Below the pieces are notes generated by a model. That model was not told the origin of the DNA. It searched no databases and saw nothing but the letters and a program-made list of their open reading frames with translations. Source: an uncultured Dokdonia sp. (GTDB taxonomy: Bacteria; Bacteroidota; Bacteroidia; Flavobacteriales; Flavobacteriaceae). From it: a stretch of DNA of 64,000 bases. This document shows positions 1 to 8,417 of this stretch, piece by piece. The translations under genes were made by a program, and so were the position numbers. The stretch's first letter is position 1, and every line of letters begins with the position of its first letter. The stretch spans positions 186,001 to 250,000 of the forward strand of contig NZ_CANLNH010000002.1 in assembly GCF_947492535.1 (NCBI RefSeq), given 5' to 3'.

Positions 1-945
1 GGACAATTTGATCTTAGCTCAAAACTAAAGTTAAACTCAGGATTACGTTATAATCAACTATTTATTTTTACAGATTTTAGAGGCAACAATCAGTTTTTTA
101 ATTTCCCTTTTGAAAAGTCTCGCGTTAATTTTGGGAATGTTACAGGAAGTGCAGGCCTTAATTACGAAATCTCTAAAACGGTATTGCTTAAAACCAATCT
201 TTCTACTGCTTTTAGAGCACCAAATATAGACGACATCGGAAAAGTATTTGATAGTGGTGACGGAGATCTTATAATCCCTAATCCTGACTTAAAAGCAGAG
301 TATGCTTATAATGCAGAAATAGGTACGGTTCTTAACTTTAGTAATGTCGTTACTTTTGATGCTAATATATATTACTCGCAACTAGAAAATGCATTAGTCC
401 GTAGAGACTTCACCCTCAATGGCTCTTCTACAATAGAGTTTGAAGGTGAAACCGTTAATATAGAAGCCATCCAAAATGCAGGAACTGCTCAGGTATGGGG
501 ATTTGAAGCGGGTATAGACATTAAATTACCTTATAACCTTAGTGTGACCTCTCAATTTAATATTACCAGAGGAGAACAAGAAGAAGAAGACGGATCGTTA
601 CTTCCTGTAAGACATGTTGCTCCTACCTTTGGAAATACACATCTTATTTGGAAAAAAGACAAATGGACATTGAATGCTTTTGTAAACTATAATGGGGCTT
701 TAAATTTTGACGATTTATCTCCAGAAGTAAGTGATAGTCCAGAACTTTTTGCGGTAGATGCAAATGGAAATCCTTTTGCTCCAAGATGGTATACTCTTAA
801 TCTCTCTAGCCAGTACCAACTTAACAAACAATGGAATTTTACTGCAAACTTAGAAAACATTACAGACCAACGTTATAGAACATATGCGTCTGGAATTTCG
901 GCAGCAGGACGTAATCTGATTCTTGCAGCTAAGTATTCTTTTTAA
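1..945 (+). CDS. TonB-dependent receptor, C-terminal part (5' end outside window)
   Basis: The frame is open from base 1, so this is the C-terminal ~314 residues of a longer outer-membrane protein. It has the alternating beta-strand pattern of a 22-strand TonB-dependent barrel, the conserved TAFRAPNIDD segment near the start of the visible part, the late motif LENITDQRYRTYASG and a terminal phenylalanine (KYSF) expected for barrel insertion. Such receptors import iron chelates, vitamin B12 or glycans using TonB/ExbBD energy. The plug domain and N-terminus are missing, so the substrate cannot be judged. The TTG at 184 is only an internal codon, not a start. Convergent with the next gene, 7 bp apart. 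Confidence 0.9.
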   Translation, partial: GQFDLSSKLKLNSGLRYNQLFIFTDFRGNNQFFNFPFEKSRVNFGNVTGSAGLNYEISKTVLLKTNLSTAFRAPNIDDIGKVFDSGDGDLIIPNPDLKAEYAYNAEIGTVLNFSNVVTFDANIYYSQLENALVRRDFTLNGSSTIEFEGETVNIEAIQNAGTAQVWGFEAGIDIKLPYNLSVTSQFNITRGEQEEEDGSLLPVRHVAPTFGNTHLIWKKDKWTLNAFVNYNGALNFDDLSPEVSDSPELFAVDANGNPFAPRWYTLNLSSQYQLNKQWNFTANLENITDQRYRTYASGISAAGRNLILAAKYSF

Positions 946-952
946 AAGGAAA

Positions 953-1528
953 TTATTCTGAGATCGCTTTCGCGAAAGCGGACTGAAGTTTAGGCACTAC
1001 TTCTACATCAAACCAAGGGTTTTTTGTGAGCCAAAACCTGTTGCGAGGCGAAGGATGTGGCAACGGAATAATCTTAGGAGCATATTCTTCATGATTTCTC
1101 ACCGTCTCTGTCAATGTCTTTTTTGCTGTATTTTTCAAATAGTACTTTTGAGCATACATACCTATAAGAATGATAAGTTGGATATTAGGCATTTTAGCAA
1201 GTAACTGTTCATGCCATTCTGGAGCACATTCTGGTCTTGGTGGCAAATCTCCTGTCTTTCCTTTTCCGGGATAACAAAATCCCATAGGCACTAAAGAAAC
1301 CTTTGTTGGATCGTAAAATACTTCTGAATCACAATCTAACCATTTACGTAATTGTCTACCACTAGGATCGTCCCAAGGAATAGATGTTTTATGCACTTTT
1401 GTCCCAGGAGCCTGCCCAATTATAATAACTCGCGCATCTGGGTGAGCCGTCACAATAGGGTTGGGCCCTAAAGGTAAATGTGCAGCACATATCCCGCAAG
1501 CTCGTATTTTAGTAAGAAGTGTTTCCAT
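953..1528 (-). CDS. Uracil-DNA glycosylase family protein
   Basis: A 191-residue protein of the uracil-DNA glycosylase superfamily (COG1573-like). Visible signatures are GQAPG at residues 38-42 (the motif that activates water and binds the uracil side), the PWDDPSGRQLRKW segment following it, and HPSPRN at 158-163, corresponding to the DNA-intercalating HPS motif. Cysteines 11, 14, 85 and 101 could hold an iron-sulphur cluster as in family 4/5 enzymes, but I have not aligned them. Likely role: removal of deaminated cytosine in base excision repair. The last nine residues include SAFAKA, encoded by the dispersed palindrome at 965-980, so its C-terminal tail appears to be built from a repeat. 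Confidence 0.85.
   Translation of the reverse strand: METLLTKIRACGICAAHLPLGPNPIVTAHPDARVIIIGQAPGTKVHKTSIPWDDPSGRQLRKWLDCDSEVFYDPTKVSLVPMGFCYPGKGKTGDLPPRPECAPEWHEQLLAKMPNIQLIILIGMYAQKYYLKNTAKKTLTETVRNHEEYAPKIIPLPHPSPRNRFWLTKNPWFDVEVVPKLQSAFAKAISE
965..980. repeat. Dispersed palindrome copy 1 (inside UDG-like gene)
   Basis: Perfect 16-bp palindrome cgctttcgcgaaagcg. Read in frame as Ala-Phe-Ala-Lys-Ala near the C-terminus of the glycosylase-like protein. Confidence 0.9.
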
Positions 1529-1620
1529 AATAGATCATATTAAACTACAATTATAACTAGATTAACAACAAGACATACTACTAGAAAAGGAATGTTAATT
1601 GTACTTTTTTTGAGTTTGCT

Positions 1621-2301
1621 CTATTTTTTTCCAGCGAGTACAATCACAATCTCTCCTTTAGGTGGTTTTTTTGTGTAATGCGCTAAAACCTCAGTAACGG
1701 TACCTCGTATTGTTTCTTCATGAAGTTTAGTAATTTCCCTAGAAACTGACACTTGACGATCTTCTCCAAAAAATTCAGCAAAATGTCCTAGTGTCTTCAC
1801 TAATTTATGTGGAGACTCATAAAAAATAATCGTTCTCGTTTCTTTAGCTAATAACAGAAGACGGGTTTGTCGCCCTTTTTTTACAGGTAAAAATCCTTCA
1901 AAAACAAACTTATCATTTGGGAGTCCGCTATTTACTAATGCGGGTACAAATGCAGTTGCTCCAGGGAGGCAGTCTACTGTAATACCTGCTTCTACACAGG
2001 CTCTCGTTAATAGAAATCCTGGATCAGAAATAGCTGGAGTTCCTGCATCGCTTATCAGCGCCATCGTCTCTCCTGCTTGTAATCTTTTAACAAGACCTTC
2101 TACTGTTTTATGCTCATTATGCATATGATGACTCATCATTTGCGTTGAAATTCCTAAATGCTTTAATAATTTACCACTTGTACGCGTATCTTCTGCAAGA
2201 ATAAAGTCCACTTCTTTTAATACACGAATGGCTCGTAATGTAATATCTTCTAGATTTCCAATAGGTGTTGGAACTAGGTATAGTTTGCTACTTTCAGTCA
2301 T
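1621..2301 (-). CDS. rsmI: 16S rRNA (cytidine-1402 2'-O)-methyltransferase RsmI
   Basis: 226 residues, the usual length of RsmI without C-terminal extension. The tetrapyrrole-methylase fold is clear: PTPIGNLEDITLRA at 11-24, AEDTRTSGKLL from residue 36, and the SAM-binding stretch ISDAGTPAISDPG at 83-95. It methylates the ribose of C1402 in the decoding centre of 16S rRNA using S-adenosylmethionine. Its first 8 bases overlap the end of the upstream DoxX-like gene, so the two are probably co-transcribed. No oddities. Confidence 0.95.
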   Translation of the reverse strand: MTESSKLYLVPTPIGNLEDITLRAIRVLKEVDFILAEDTRTSGKLLKHLGISTQMMSHHMHNEHKTVEGLVKRLQAGETMALISDAGTPAISDPGFLLTRACVEAGITVDCLPGATAFVPALVNSGLPNDKFVFEGFLPVKKGRQTRLLLLAKETRTIIFYESPHKLVKTLGHFAEFFGEDRQVSVSREITKLHEETIRGTVTEVLAHYTKKPPKGEIVIVLAGKK

Positions 2302-2659
2302 ACATAGGTCGTACTCTTTTTCCTAAGAAATACGATATCGGTAAGAAAATTAATACTAGTAGTGAAAACATGTAGCCTCCATCATCTGCATGAATATGTG
2401 CTGCAAAAGCGAGCACTGCATCAAAAAAGAATCCCGCATATGCCCATTCTGTTAGCCATGGAATACCCCGCCATAAAACCATGGCAATTCCTAACACTTT
2501 AGCAATAGCCAAAGGAATCACAATGTAGGAAGGATACTGAAGTGCTTCAAAAAACCCTTCGACCATCGCTGTATTTCTAAAATACATCTGAGCAGAAAAC
2601 GTGAAAACACCACAGGTAATAATCGTGGCGATCCAATAGCTGATTTTTTGAACCTTCAT
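2294..2659 (-). CDS. DoxX-like integral membrane protein
   Basis: 121 residues with four predicted membrane helices (about 6-24, 43-62, 70-90, 96-113) and the DoxX-like pattern of short loops, ending in a basic tail (GKRVRPMYD). DoxX-like small membrane proteins of this size are common and mostly uncharacterised; some partner with redox enzymes, but nothing here indicates that. It lies between the 286-residue acidic protein (11 bp upstream) and rsmI (8-bp overlap), suggesting one transcript of three genes. Confidence 0.7.
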   Translation of the reverse strand: MKVQKISYWIATIITCGVFTFSAQMYFRNTAMVEGFFEALQYPSYIVIPLAIAKVLGIAMVLWRGIPWLTEWAYAGFFFDAVLAFAAHIHADDGGYMFSLLVLIFLPISYFLGKRVRPMYD

Positions 2660-2670
2660 TATTTATATCA

Positions 2671-3531
2671 TTAATTAAATTTACTCTCAATGATTTGTAT
2701 AAAACGCTCTTCATATTCTTCTTTTCCATCCCAAGAATCATAATCTGGTTTTACCATTTGATATATAAATTGTTTTGCTTCTTCCAGTGAACTAAACGTA
2801 CTTAGTTGCGATAATACTCTATTATAGTCTGCATCACTTCCTTGGAAGAGATGTTTTATAAAAGCAAGTTTATCATTAAGACCTATTTTAAGGCCACTCT
2901 TAAGTTTGTCATTAAGATTTTTGGGCGCTACGTCTTCTTCTACAACTGCTACAGGGTCAAAAATAGGCATCTGGGCAAACTCCCCTCCTATTTCTAACAT
3001 ATCATTTTTTTGATAACGATCTTGAGGCGCTATAGACTCTACTAACTCATCTATCACAGAGGCTTCTGGAGGCATTTCGGCCACCATATCTTTAATTTTT
3101 TCAATAACGGGCTCATGTACAGGATCATCTTGATTAAAAACAGTCCCATCAGGTCGATGTCTATCATTTGCTCTTGCCTCAGCAAAACGCGCTTCATTTT
3201 CGGCAACAATTTCTGCAGGAGTTTTAGCTCTTGGAGTTTCAGGGATTGGTTCTGGCGCCACTACTTTTTCTTCGACAGGGGTTTCTATTATTTCTTCTAC
3301 GATAGGCTCCGTTACCTCTACTTCAGGTATTGCATCGATACTTGCTTCAATTTTAGAAAGTCCTATGGTAGGTTGTCCTGATTTTTCAAGCTTTTCTGCA
3401 TAAGATAACACCATTAATTTCTCATAAAGCGCTCTAGATTGCTCTGTCATTTGCGCATATGAAGTATCATCTTTAAGTTGTAATATTTTGTGTGCGAGAC
3501 TTATTAATTCTGCTTTAATAGATTTCTTCAT
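2671..3531 (-). CDS. Conserved flavobacterial hypothetical protein, acidic
   Basis: 286 residues, no signal peptide or membrane helix. Residues 1-60 are helical; 65-110 form a Glu/Pro/Val-rich linker (EVEVTEPIVEEIIETPVEEK); residues about 205-286 form a compact helical C-terminus with KHLFQGSDADYNRVLSQL and a terminal EEYEERFIQIIESKF. The architecture, a variable acidic linker between two conserved ends, suggests a cytosolic scaffold, but I do not recognise a function. It is divergent from tdk and heads the short operon with the DoxX-like gene and rsmI. Confidence 0.75.
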   Translation of the reverse strand: MKKSIKAELISLAHKILQLKDDTSYAQMTEQSRALYEKLMVLSYAEKLEKSGQPTIGLSKIEASIDAIPEVEVTEPIVEEIIETPVEEKVVAPEPIPETPRAKTPAEIVAENEARFAEARANDRHRPDGTVFNQDDPVHEPVIEKIKDMVAEMPPEASVIDELVESIAPQDRYQKNDMLEIGGEFAQMPIFDPVAVVEEDVAPKNLNDKLKSGLKIGLNDKLAFIKHLFQGSDADYNRVLSQLSTFSSLEEAKQFIYQMVKPDYDSWDGKEEYEERFIQIIESKFN

Positions 3532-3633
3532 AACTTTCGAATACTTAACGTTGATTACGTCTCTTTTTTGATAAATTTACCCTGATCTAAAACCAAACGT
3601 CAAAAATGACGTTTTGGTCTTGAAAAGTACAAA

Positions 3634-4290
3634 ATGTTTCTCGAAAACACAGTAAATCATAAGGAGCAATTCGGTTGGATTGAAGTAATTTGCGGATCTA
3701 TGTTCTCTGGTAAAACAGAAGAACTCATCCGAAGGCTCAAACGTGCCCAGTTTGCAAAACAAAAAGTAGAAATCTTTAAACCTGCTGTAGATACTCGCTA
3801 TGACGAAGAAATGGTAGTGTCCCATGATGCTAACGAAATACGTTCTACACCTGTTCCCGCCGCTGCAAATATTCCAATTTTAGCAGATGATTGTGATGTA
3901 ATCGGAATTGATGAAGCTCAATTTTTTGATGACGAGATTGTAAAAGTATGTAACGACCTTGCTAACAGAGGCATTAGAGTCATTATTGCAGGATTAGATA
4001 TGGATTTTAAAGGAAACCCATTTGGTCCCATGCCAGCCCTTATGGCTACTGCAGAGTATGTTACTAAAGTACATGCCGTATGTACACGTACAGGTAACTT
4101 AGCTCAATATAGTTACAGAAAAGCGCAAAATGACAATATTGTCCTTTTAGGAGAAACCGAAGAATATGAACCCTTAAGTAGAGGTGCTTATTACAAGGCT
4201 ATGCTACGAGATCGTCTCAAAAAAATGGAGGTAACTGATCCTACTGAAGTTCCTGTAGAAAAAATACCCGATACAAACACCGATAAATAG
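3634..4290 (+). CDS. tdk: Thymidine kinase (type II, TK1-like)
   Basis: 218 residues. P-loop GSMFSGKT at 21-28, the Walker B/catalytic segment IDEAQFF, the [15 protein letters not shown] substrate-binding region and the lasso region. It phosphorylates thymidine to dTMP in the salvage pathway. The zinc-binding cysteines of TK1 are partly replaced here ([14 protein letters not shown]), a variation I believe is usual in Bacteroidota. Followed after 6 bp by alr in the same direction, so the two are probably co-transcribed. Confidence 0.95.
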   Translation: MFLENTVNHKEQFGWIEVICGSMFSGKTEELIRRLKRAQFAKQKVEIFKPAVDTRYDEEMVVSHDANEIRSTPVPAAANIPILADDCDVIGIDEAQFFDDEIVKVCNDLANRGIRVIIAGLDMDFKGNPFGPMPALMATAEYVTKVHAVCTRTGNLAQYSYRKAQNDNIVLLGETEEYEPLSRGAYYKAMLRDRLKKMEVTDPTEVPVEKIPDTNTDK

Positions 4291-4296
4291 TCTCTT

Positions 4297-5394
4297 ATGG
4301 GGATCACCCGTCTAGAAATAAATCTCAATGCCTTAAAGCATAACTATACCTACCTTAGGTCTAAGCTTTCTGAAGGGGTAAAGATGATGGGCGTTGTAAA
4401 AGCTTTTGGTTACGGTAGTGATGCGAGTGAAGTGGCACTATTTCTAGAAGAATTAGGAATCGATTATTTTGCTGTGGCTTACGCACATGAAGGAGAAGTA
4501 TTGCGTAAAGCGGGAGTACAAATCCCTATTTTAGTACTCCATCCACAACCTGACAATTTCAAGACGGTTATTGAAAATTGCCTTGAGCCTAGTTTATATA
4601 GTGCCCGTGTTTTTAAAGAATTTTCCGCTTTCGCGAAAGCGCATAAACAGAAACATTATCCTGTTCATTTAAAATTTAACACCGGTCTTAATCGTTTAGG
4701 GTTCTGGGAAAGTGATACCGCTTGGGTCCTAGAACGTCTTACAGAAACTGAAACTATTAAAGTAGCGTCTATTTTTTCTCATTTGGCTGCCAGTGAAGAT
4801 CTAGAAGAGAAGACGTTTACTCAAAACCAAATTGCTAGTTTTACTAAAATAGCAAAAACGCTTCTAAATGCATTAGCGTATACACCTTTCTTACATCAGA
4901 GTAACACCTCAGCCATTATTAATTATCCAGAAGCACAATTTGACATGGTACGTACAGGCATAGGATTATATGGGTATGGAAATACACTTGAAGAAGATCA
5001 GAATTTACGTCCTGTTGCTTCACTTAAATCAGTCATTTCACAAATACATAGGATTGAACCAGGAGAAACTGTAGGCTATAATCGCGCTTATAAAGCAACG
5101 CATTACGAAAAAACGGCTACAATCCCTATAGGACATGCCGATGGTATTTCTAGAGCTTATGGTAACGGTAAAGGATATGTCACAATACAAGGTGAAAAAG
5201 CTCCCATAATAGGAAACGTATGTATGGATATGCTTATGGTGAATATCACAGGTATTGATTGTAAAGAAGGAGATGATGTGATTATTTTTGGAGAAGAAGC
5301 CTCAGCAGTTGATGTGTCTGCTAGGATTCATTCTATCTCATATGAACTCCTTACAGCGGTATCTCAACGGGTAAAACGTGTCGTTCTTCGATAG
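4297..5394 (+). CDS. alr: Alanine racemase
   Basis: 365 residues. The PLP-binding lysine is K35 in VVKAFGYGSDA; the second catalytic base is the tyrosine of VGYNRAY, followed by IPIGHADGISRAYGNG and GNVCMDMLMVNIT. It makes D-alanine for peptidoglycan. The N-terminal TIM barrel and C-terminal beta domain are both complete, with no MurF fusion. Residues 110-115 (SAFAKA) are encoded by the dispersed palindrome at 4626-4641, in a helix of the barrel where insertions should be tolerated. Confidence 0.95.
   Translation: MGITRLEINLNALKHNYTYLRSKLSEGVKMMGVVKAFGYGSDASEVALFLEELGIDYFAVAYAHEGEVLRKAGVQIPILVLHPQPDNFKTVIENCLEPSLYSARVFKEFSAFAKAHKQKHYPVHLKFNTGLNRLGFWESDTAWVLERLTETETIKVASIFSHLAASEDLEEKTFTQNQIASFTKIAKTLLNALAYTPFLHQSNTSAIINYPEAQFDMVRTGIGLYGYGNTLEEDQNLRPVASLKSVISQIHRIEPGETVGYNRAYKATHYEKTATIPIGHADGISRAYGNGKGYVTIQGEKAPIIGNVCMDMLMVNITGIDCKEGDDVIIFGEEASAVDVSARIHSISYELLTAVSQRVKRVVLR
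4626..4641. repeat. Dispersed palindrome copy 2 (inside alr)
   Basis: Perfect 16-bp palindrome cgctttcgcgaaagcg read in frame as SAFAKA at residues 110-115 of alanine racemase. Confidence 0.9.
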
Positions 5395-5478
5395 CGGCTT
5401 TGATATTCTTAAAGCTTTGTTAATTGAATTTGTTTTTTTAGTACCTTAGAGACTCATTAACCTTTAAACCAAATTAAA

Positions 5479-5883
5479 ATGTTAAAAGAATTTAAGAATT
5501 TTATCATGACCGGAAACGTGATTGATTTTGCAGTTGCGGTTATTATGGCTGGAGCAATAGGAGCTGTGATTAACGGATTCGTTTCTAAAATTGCTATGCC
5601 TCTAATTGGTCTAGTAACAGGAGGCGTAAGCTTCTCTGATAAATTTTGGACTCCTGGAGATGTAGAGTATAAAACCGTTGCAGCTGCAAAAGAAGCTGGT
5701 GTTGCAGCAGTTGAATATGGTGCATGGATTGATACTATAATTAGTTTAATCGTAATAGGTTTTGTAATGTTTTTACTTGTAAAAGCGTATAACAAAACGA
5801 AAAAACCTGCTGAAGAGGCTGCTCCTGCTGGACCATCTGAAATTGATTTATTGACTGAAATCAGAGATTCTCTTAAAAAATAA
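5479..5883 (+). CDS. mscL: Large-conductance mechanosensitive channel MscL
   Basis: 134 residues, normal for MscL. An N-terminal amphipathic helix (LKEFKNFIMTGNVIDFAVAV) leads into pore helix TM1 (about 16-40), a periplasmic loop, TM2 (about 85-104) and a C-terminal bundle helix (SEIDLLTEIRDSLKK). It opens under membrane tension to release solutes after osmotic downshock. Single gene with its own terminator 40 bp downstream. Confidence 0.95.
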   Translation: MLKEFKNFIMTGNVIDFAVAVIMAGAIGAVINGFVSKIAMPLIGLVTGGVSFSDKFWTPGDVEYKTVAAAKEAGVAAVEYGAWIDTIISLIVIGFVMFLLVKAYNKTKKPAEEAAPAGPSEIDLLTEIRDSLKK

Positions 5884-5922
5884 ACATACGTAGCCACCGC
5901 TACAGTACATATTTTTAACTGT

Positions 5923-5958
5923 AAACTGCCTTAGTAATCTAGCTAAGGCAGTTTTTTT
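5923..5958 (+). terminator. Rho-independent terminator after mscL
   Basis: 12-bp perfect stem (aaactgccttag / ctaaggcagttt, 5923-5934 and 5943-5954) with an 8-nt loop, followed by a T run. Confidence 0.9.
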
Positions 5959-6091
5959 GTTAGTAATTATACATTTTCCGACTCTTTTGTGTATCCTTAA
6001 AACATTATCCTTTTTTTATTTGTTTTAACGTCTATAAATCAAGTTCATCTCCCTAAATTTGGGGTTTTAATTTAAAAATATTCATATTCTC

Positions 6092-7081
6092 ATGAGAGTA
6101 GCCGTAGTAGGTGCTACCGGAATGGTAGGCCAAGTGATGTTGCAAGTGCTTGCAGAACGTAATTTTCCAATCACAGAATTAATCCCTGTTGCTTCAGAAC
6201 GATCTGTAGGTAAACAGGTAACATATAAACAGAAGAAGTACACTATATCTTCTATGGAAGATGCTATTGTTGCCAAACCAGATATTGCTATTTTTTCTGC
6301 TGGAGGAGACACGTCTCTTGAATATGCTCCAAAATTTGCTGAAGTCGGAACAACAGTTATAGATAACTCTTCTGCATGGCGAATGGACCAAACAAAAAAA
6401 TTAGTAGTTCCTGAAATTAATGCAAATGCGTTAACTAAAGACGATAAGATTATTGCAAATCCTAATTGCTCTACGATACAAATGGTATTGGCTCTAGCAC
6501 CACTACATAAAAAATATGGCATTAAAAGACTCGTGGTATCTACCTATCAATCTATTACTGGAACGGGTGTAAAAGCTGTGCAGCAATTAGAGAATGAATA
6601 TGCAGGAGAGAAAGGAGAAATGGCGTACCCATACCCTATTCATCGTAATGCGATTCCTGCTTGTGATGTTTTCCAAGAAAATGGATACACTAAAGAAGAA
6701 TTGAAACTTGTTAATGAAACTCAAAAAATATTAGATGATCGTACGATTGCTGTTACAGCAACTGCTGTGCGTATTCCTGTAGTAGGTGGACATAGTGAGT
6801 CTGTTAATTTAGAATTTCAAAATGAGTATGACCTTACGGAGCTTCGCAAGTTACTTAGTGAGACAGATGGGGTTACTGTACAGGATAATCCAGATACAAA
6901 TACCTACCCGATGCCTATTTATGCCGAGGGCAAAAACGATGTTTTTGTAGGACGTATACGCCGTGATCACTCACAAGAAAACTCACTTAATATGTGGATT
7001 GTCTCTGACAACCTTCGTAAAGGAGCGGCCACAAATGCTGTTCAGATTGGAGAATATTTGGTAGAAAATAAATTAGTATAA
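6092..7081 (+). CDS. asd: Aspartate-semialdehyde dehydrogenase
   Basis: 329 residues. NADP-binding GATGMVGQVM at 7-16, the catalytic cysteine C126 in NPNCST, substrate-binding STYQSITGTG and the general base H234 in VVGGHSES. It reduces aspartyl phosphate to aspartate semialdehyde, the branch point to lysine/diaminopimelate, threonine and methionine. Monocistronic: it follows the mscL terminator and has its own terminator at 7106-7135. No riboswitch is visible in the upstream spacer. Confidence 0.95.
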   Translation: MRVAVVGATGMVGQVMLQVLAERNFPITELIPVASERSVGKQVTYKQKKYTISSMEDAIVAKPDIAIFSAGGDTSLEYAPKFAEVGTTVIDNSSAWRMDQTKKLVVPEINANALTKDDKIIANPNCSTIQMVLALAPLHKKYGIKRLVVSTYQSITGTGVKAVQQLENEYAGEKGEMAYPYPIHRNAIPACDVFQENGYTKEELKLVNETQKILDDRTIAVTATAVRIPVVGGHSESVNLEFQNEYDLTELRKLLSETDGVTVQDNPDTNTYPMPIYAEGKNDVFVGRIRRDHSQENSLNMWIVSDNLRKGAATNAVQIGEYLVENKLV

Positions 7082-7105
7082 AATAATCATCCTTACTATA
7101 AATAG

Positions 7106-7135
7106 AAAGCCTCCCTTGTGGAGGTTTTTCTTTTT
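7106..7135 (+). terminator. Rho-independent terminator after asd
   Basis: Stem cctcc/ggagg at 7110-7114 and 7120-7124, extended by A:T pairs, loop cttgt, then a T-rich tract. A possible TTG start for the next gene falls in this hairpin, which argues against that start. Confidence 0.8.
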
Positions 7136-7166
7136 AGTACATTGGCTATTAGTAAAAATATTTTCT

Positions 7167-7790
7167 GTGAAAACAATCGATCTTTCTACATGGAAACGCA
7201 AACAACACTTCGAATTTTTTAATCAATTTGAAGAGCCTTTCTATGGAGTAACGGTTTCTATAGATGTAACCAGAGCCATGCGCGTAGCAAAAGAAAAAGG
7301 ATATTCATTCTTTTCCTATTACTTACATAAATGTGTATTGGCTTCTAATCAAATAGAAAATTTCAGATACCGTATCACTCCAGACAACCAAGTAGTTCTA
7401 TATGATCATATTGGAGCCTCGGCAACCATCATGCGATCTAATGAAACATTTGCTTTTAGTGATATTCCTTATGCAGAAGATTTTGACACCTTTTCAAAAT
7501 CAATACAAAAAGAAATAGACCGTATTCAACAAAGTGATATGCTTTTTCCACCCAATAATCCTGACAATGTTATTCATTATTCTGCGATTCCTTGGCTTAA
7601 TTTTAGCTCCATTACCCACGCTAGAATGTTTAAATCGAGAGGAAGTGAACCCAAAATATCTTTTGGAAAGGTAATGGATGCTGATGAAAAAAAGACAATG
7701 TCTTTAGCTGTATATGTTCATCACGCTCTTGTTGATGCCCTTCATATAAGCCGTTTTATAACCATTTTCCAAAATCTGCTTAACGCATAA
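7167..7790 (+). CDS. Chloramphenicol acetyltransferase-like protein
   Basis: About 207 residues from the GTG at 7167. The frame stays open upstream to a TTG at 7116, but that start lies within the asd terminator hairpin, so 7167 (VKTIDLSTWKRKQHFEFF) is preferred and matches the usual start of this family. The CAT fold is shown by the N-terminal WKRKQHFEFF and the catalytic histidine in HHALVDALHISRF; the usual HHxxxDG ends in Ala instead of Gly. It probably acetylates a small hydroxylated molecule with acetyl-CoA. Resistance to chloramphenicol cannot be inferred, since many chromosomal homologues in Bacteroidota are of unknown substrate. Confidence 0.8.
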   Translation: MKTIDLSTWKRKQHFEFFNQFEEPFYGVTVSIDVTRAMRVAKEKGYSFFSYYLHKCVLASNQIENFRYRITPDNQVVLYDHIGASATIMRSNETFAFSDIPYAEDFDTFSKSIQKEIDRIQQSDMLFPPNNPDNVIHYSAIPWLNFSSITHARMFKSRGSEPKISFGKVMDADEKKTMSLAVYVHHALVDALHISRFITIFQNLLNA

Positions 7791-7893
7791 ATAAAATAAT
7801 TAAAGGGTAAATTGACAATTTTTTAGAAGTATTTTGTAATCGATGGAATGCTCTTGCGTCTAAGTCGCTATAATAACCAAAACAAACAAACTC

Positions 7894-8271
7894 ATGAAAA
7901 TAGTAAACACAATTATTAGAATCGGACTCGGACTTATGCTCCTTGCCTTTGGACTTAATAAATTCTTCTGGTTTATGCCAGACTTTGAATTTGGAGAAAA
8001 TGTAGGTGCAGCAAATTTATTCCAAGCATTTACAGATAGTGGATATATGTGGCCATTAGTTGGAGGCTTAGAAGCTATTGTCGGAATTCTTTTTATTACT
8101 AAAAAAGCATTTCCAGCAGCATTATTAGCATTAATACCCATCTCTGTTAATGTAGTTCTTTTTCATGCTGTTTTAGACCCACCAAATATAGGACCTGCAC
8201 TATTAGTGGCCATTGTAAATATCTATTTCATTTATAAAAATTGGAATAATTACAGACATCTCGTACAATAA
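7894..8271 (+). CDS. DoxX family membrane protein
   Basis: 125 residues with four membrane helices. The N-terminal [22 protein letters not shown] and central [18 protein letters not shown] are characteristic of DoxX-type small membrane proteins. It is a single-gene unit with a terminator at 8292-8322. Function not known; homologues elsewhere associate with oxidoreductases, but no partner gene is adjacent here. Confidence 0.75.
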   Translation: MKIVNTIIRIGLGLMLLAFGLNKFFWFMPDFEFGENVGAANLFQAFTDSGYMWPLVGGLEAIVGILFITKKAFPAALLALIPISVNVVLFHAVLDPPNIGPALLVAIVNIYFIYKNWNNYRHLVQ

Positions 8272-8291
8272 GTACATTTCATATATACTCT

Positions 8292-8322
8292 AAAACCCTG
8301 CCTATTTTAGGTGGGGTTTTTT
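8292..8322 (+). terminator. Rho-independent terminator after DoxX gene
   Basis: Twelve-pair stem (aaaaccctgcct with aggtggggtttt, two G:T pairs), 4-nt loop, and T run. Confidence 0.8.
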
Positions 8323-8333
8323 ATGCTTTCGTA

Positions 8334-8373
8334 CTTCGACGAACTCAGTATAAACTTCACTTTCGTGAAAGCG
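8334..8373. repeat. Two degenerate repeats upstream of the oligopeptidase gene
   Basis: Positions 8334-8350 carry a cttcgacgaactcagta-type repeat unit, followed at 8360-8373 by ctttcgtgaaagcg, a one-mismatch relative of the dispersed palindrome. They lie 45-80 bp before the ATG of the next gene. Confidence 0.5.
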
Positions 8374-8417
8374 AACAAATCCCTATCTTCACTCTTTCAA
8401 TAATATTCTCCATCCAT

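Noticed and set aside
6082-6522. Minus-strand open frame inside asd
   Set aside because: Shadow of asd; no family features, and asd is intact.
7116-7166. Upstream TTG start of the acetyltransferase
   Set aside because: It lies within the asd terminator hairpin and its product MWRFFFLVHW does not fit the family; GTG 7167 is better.
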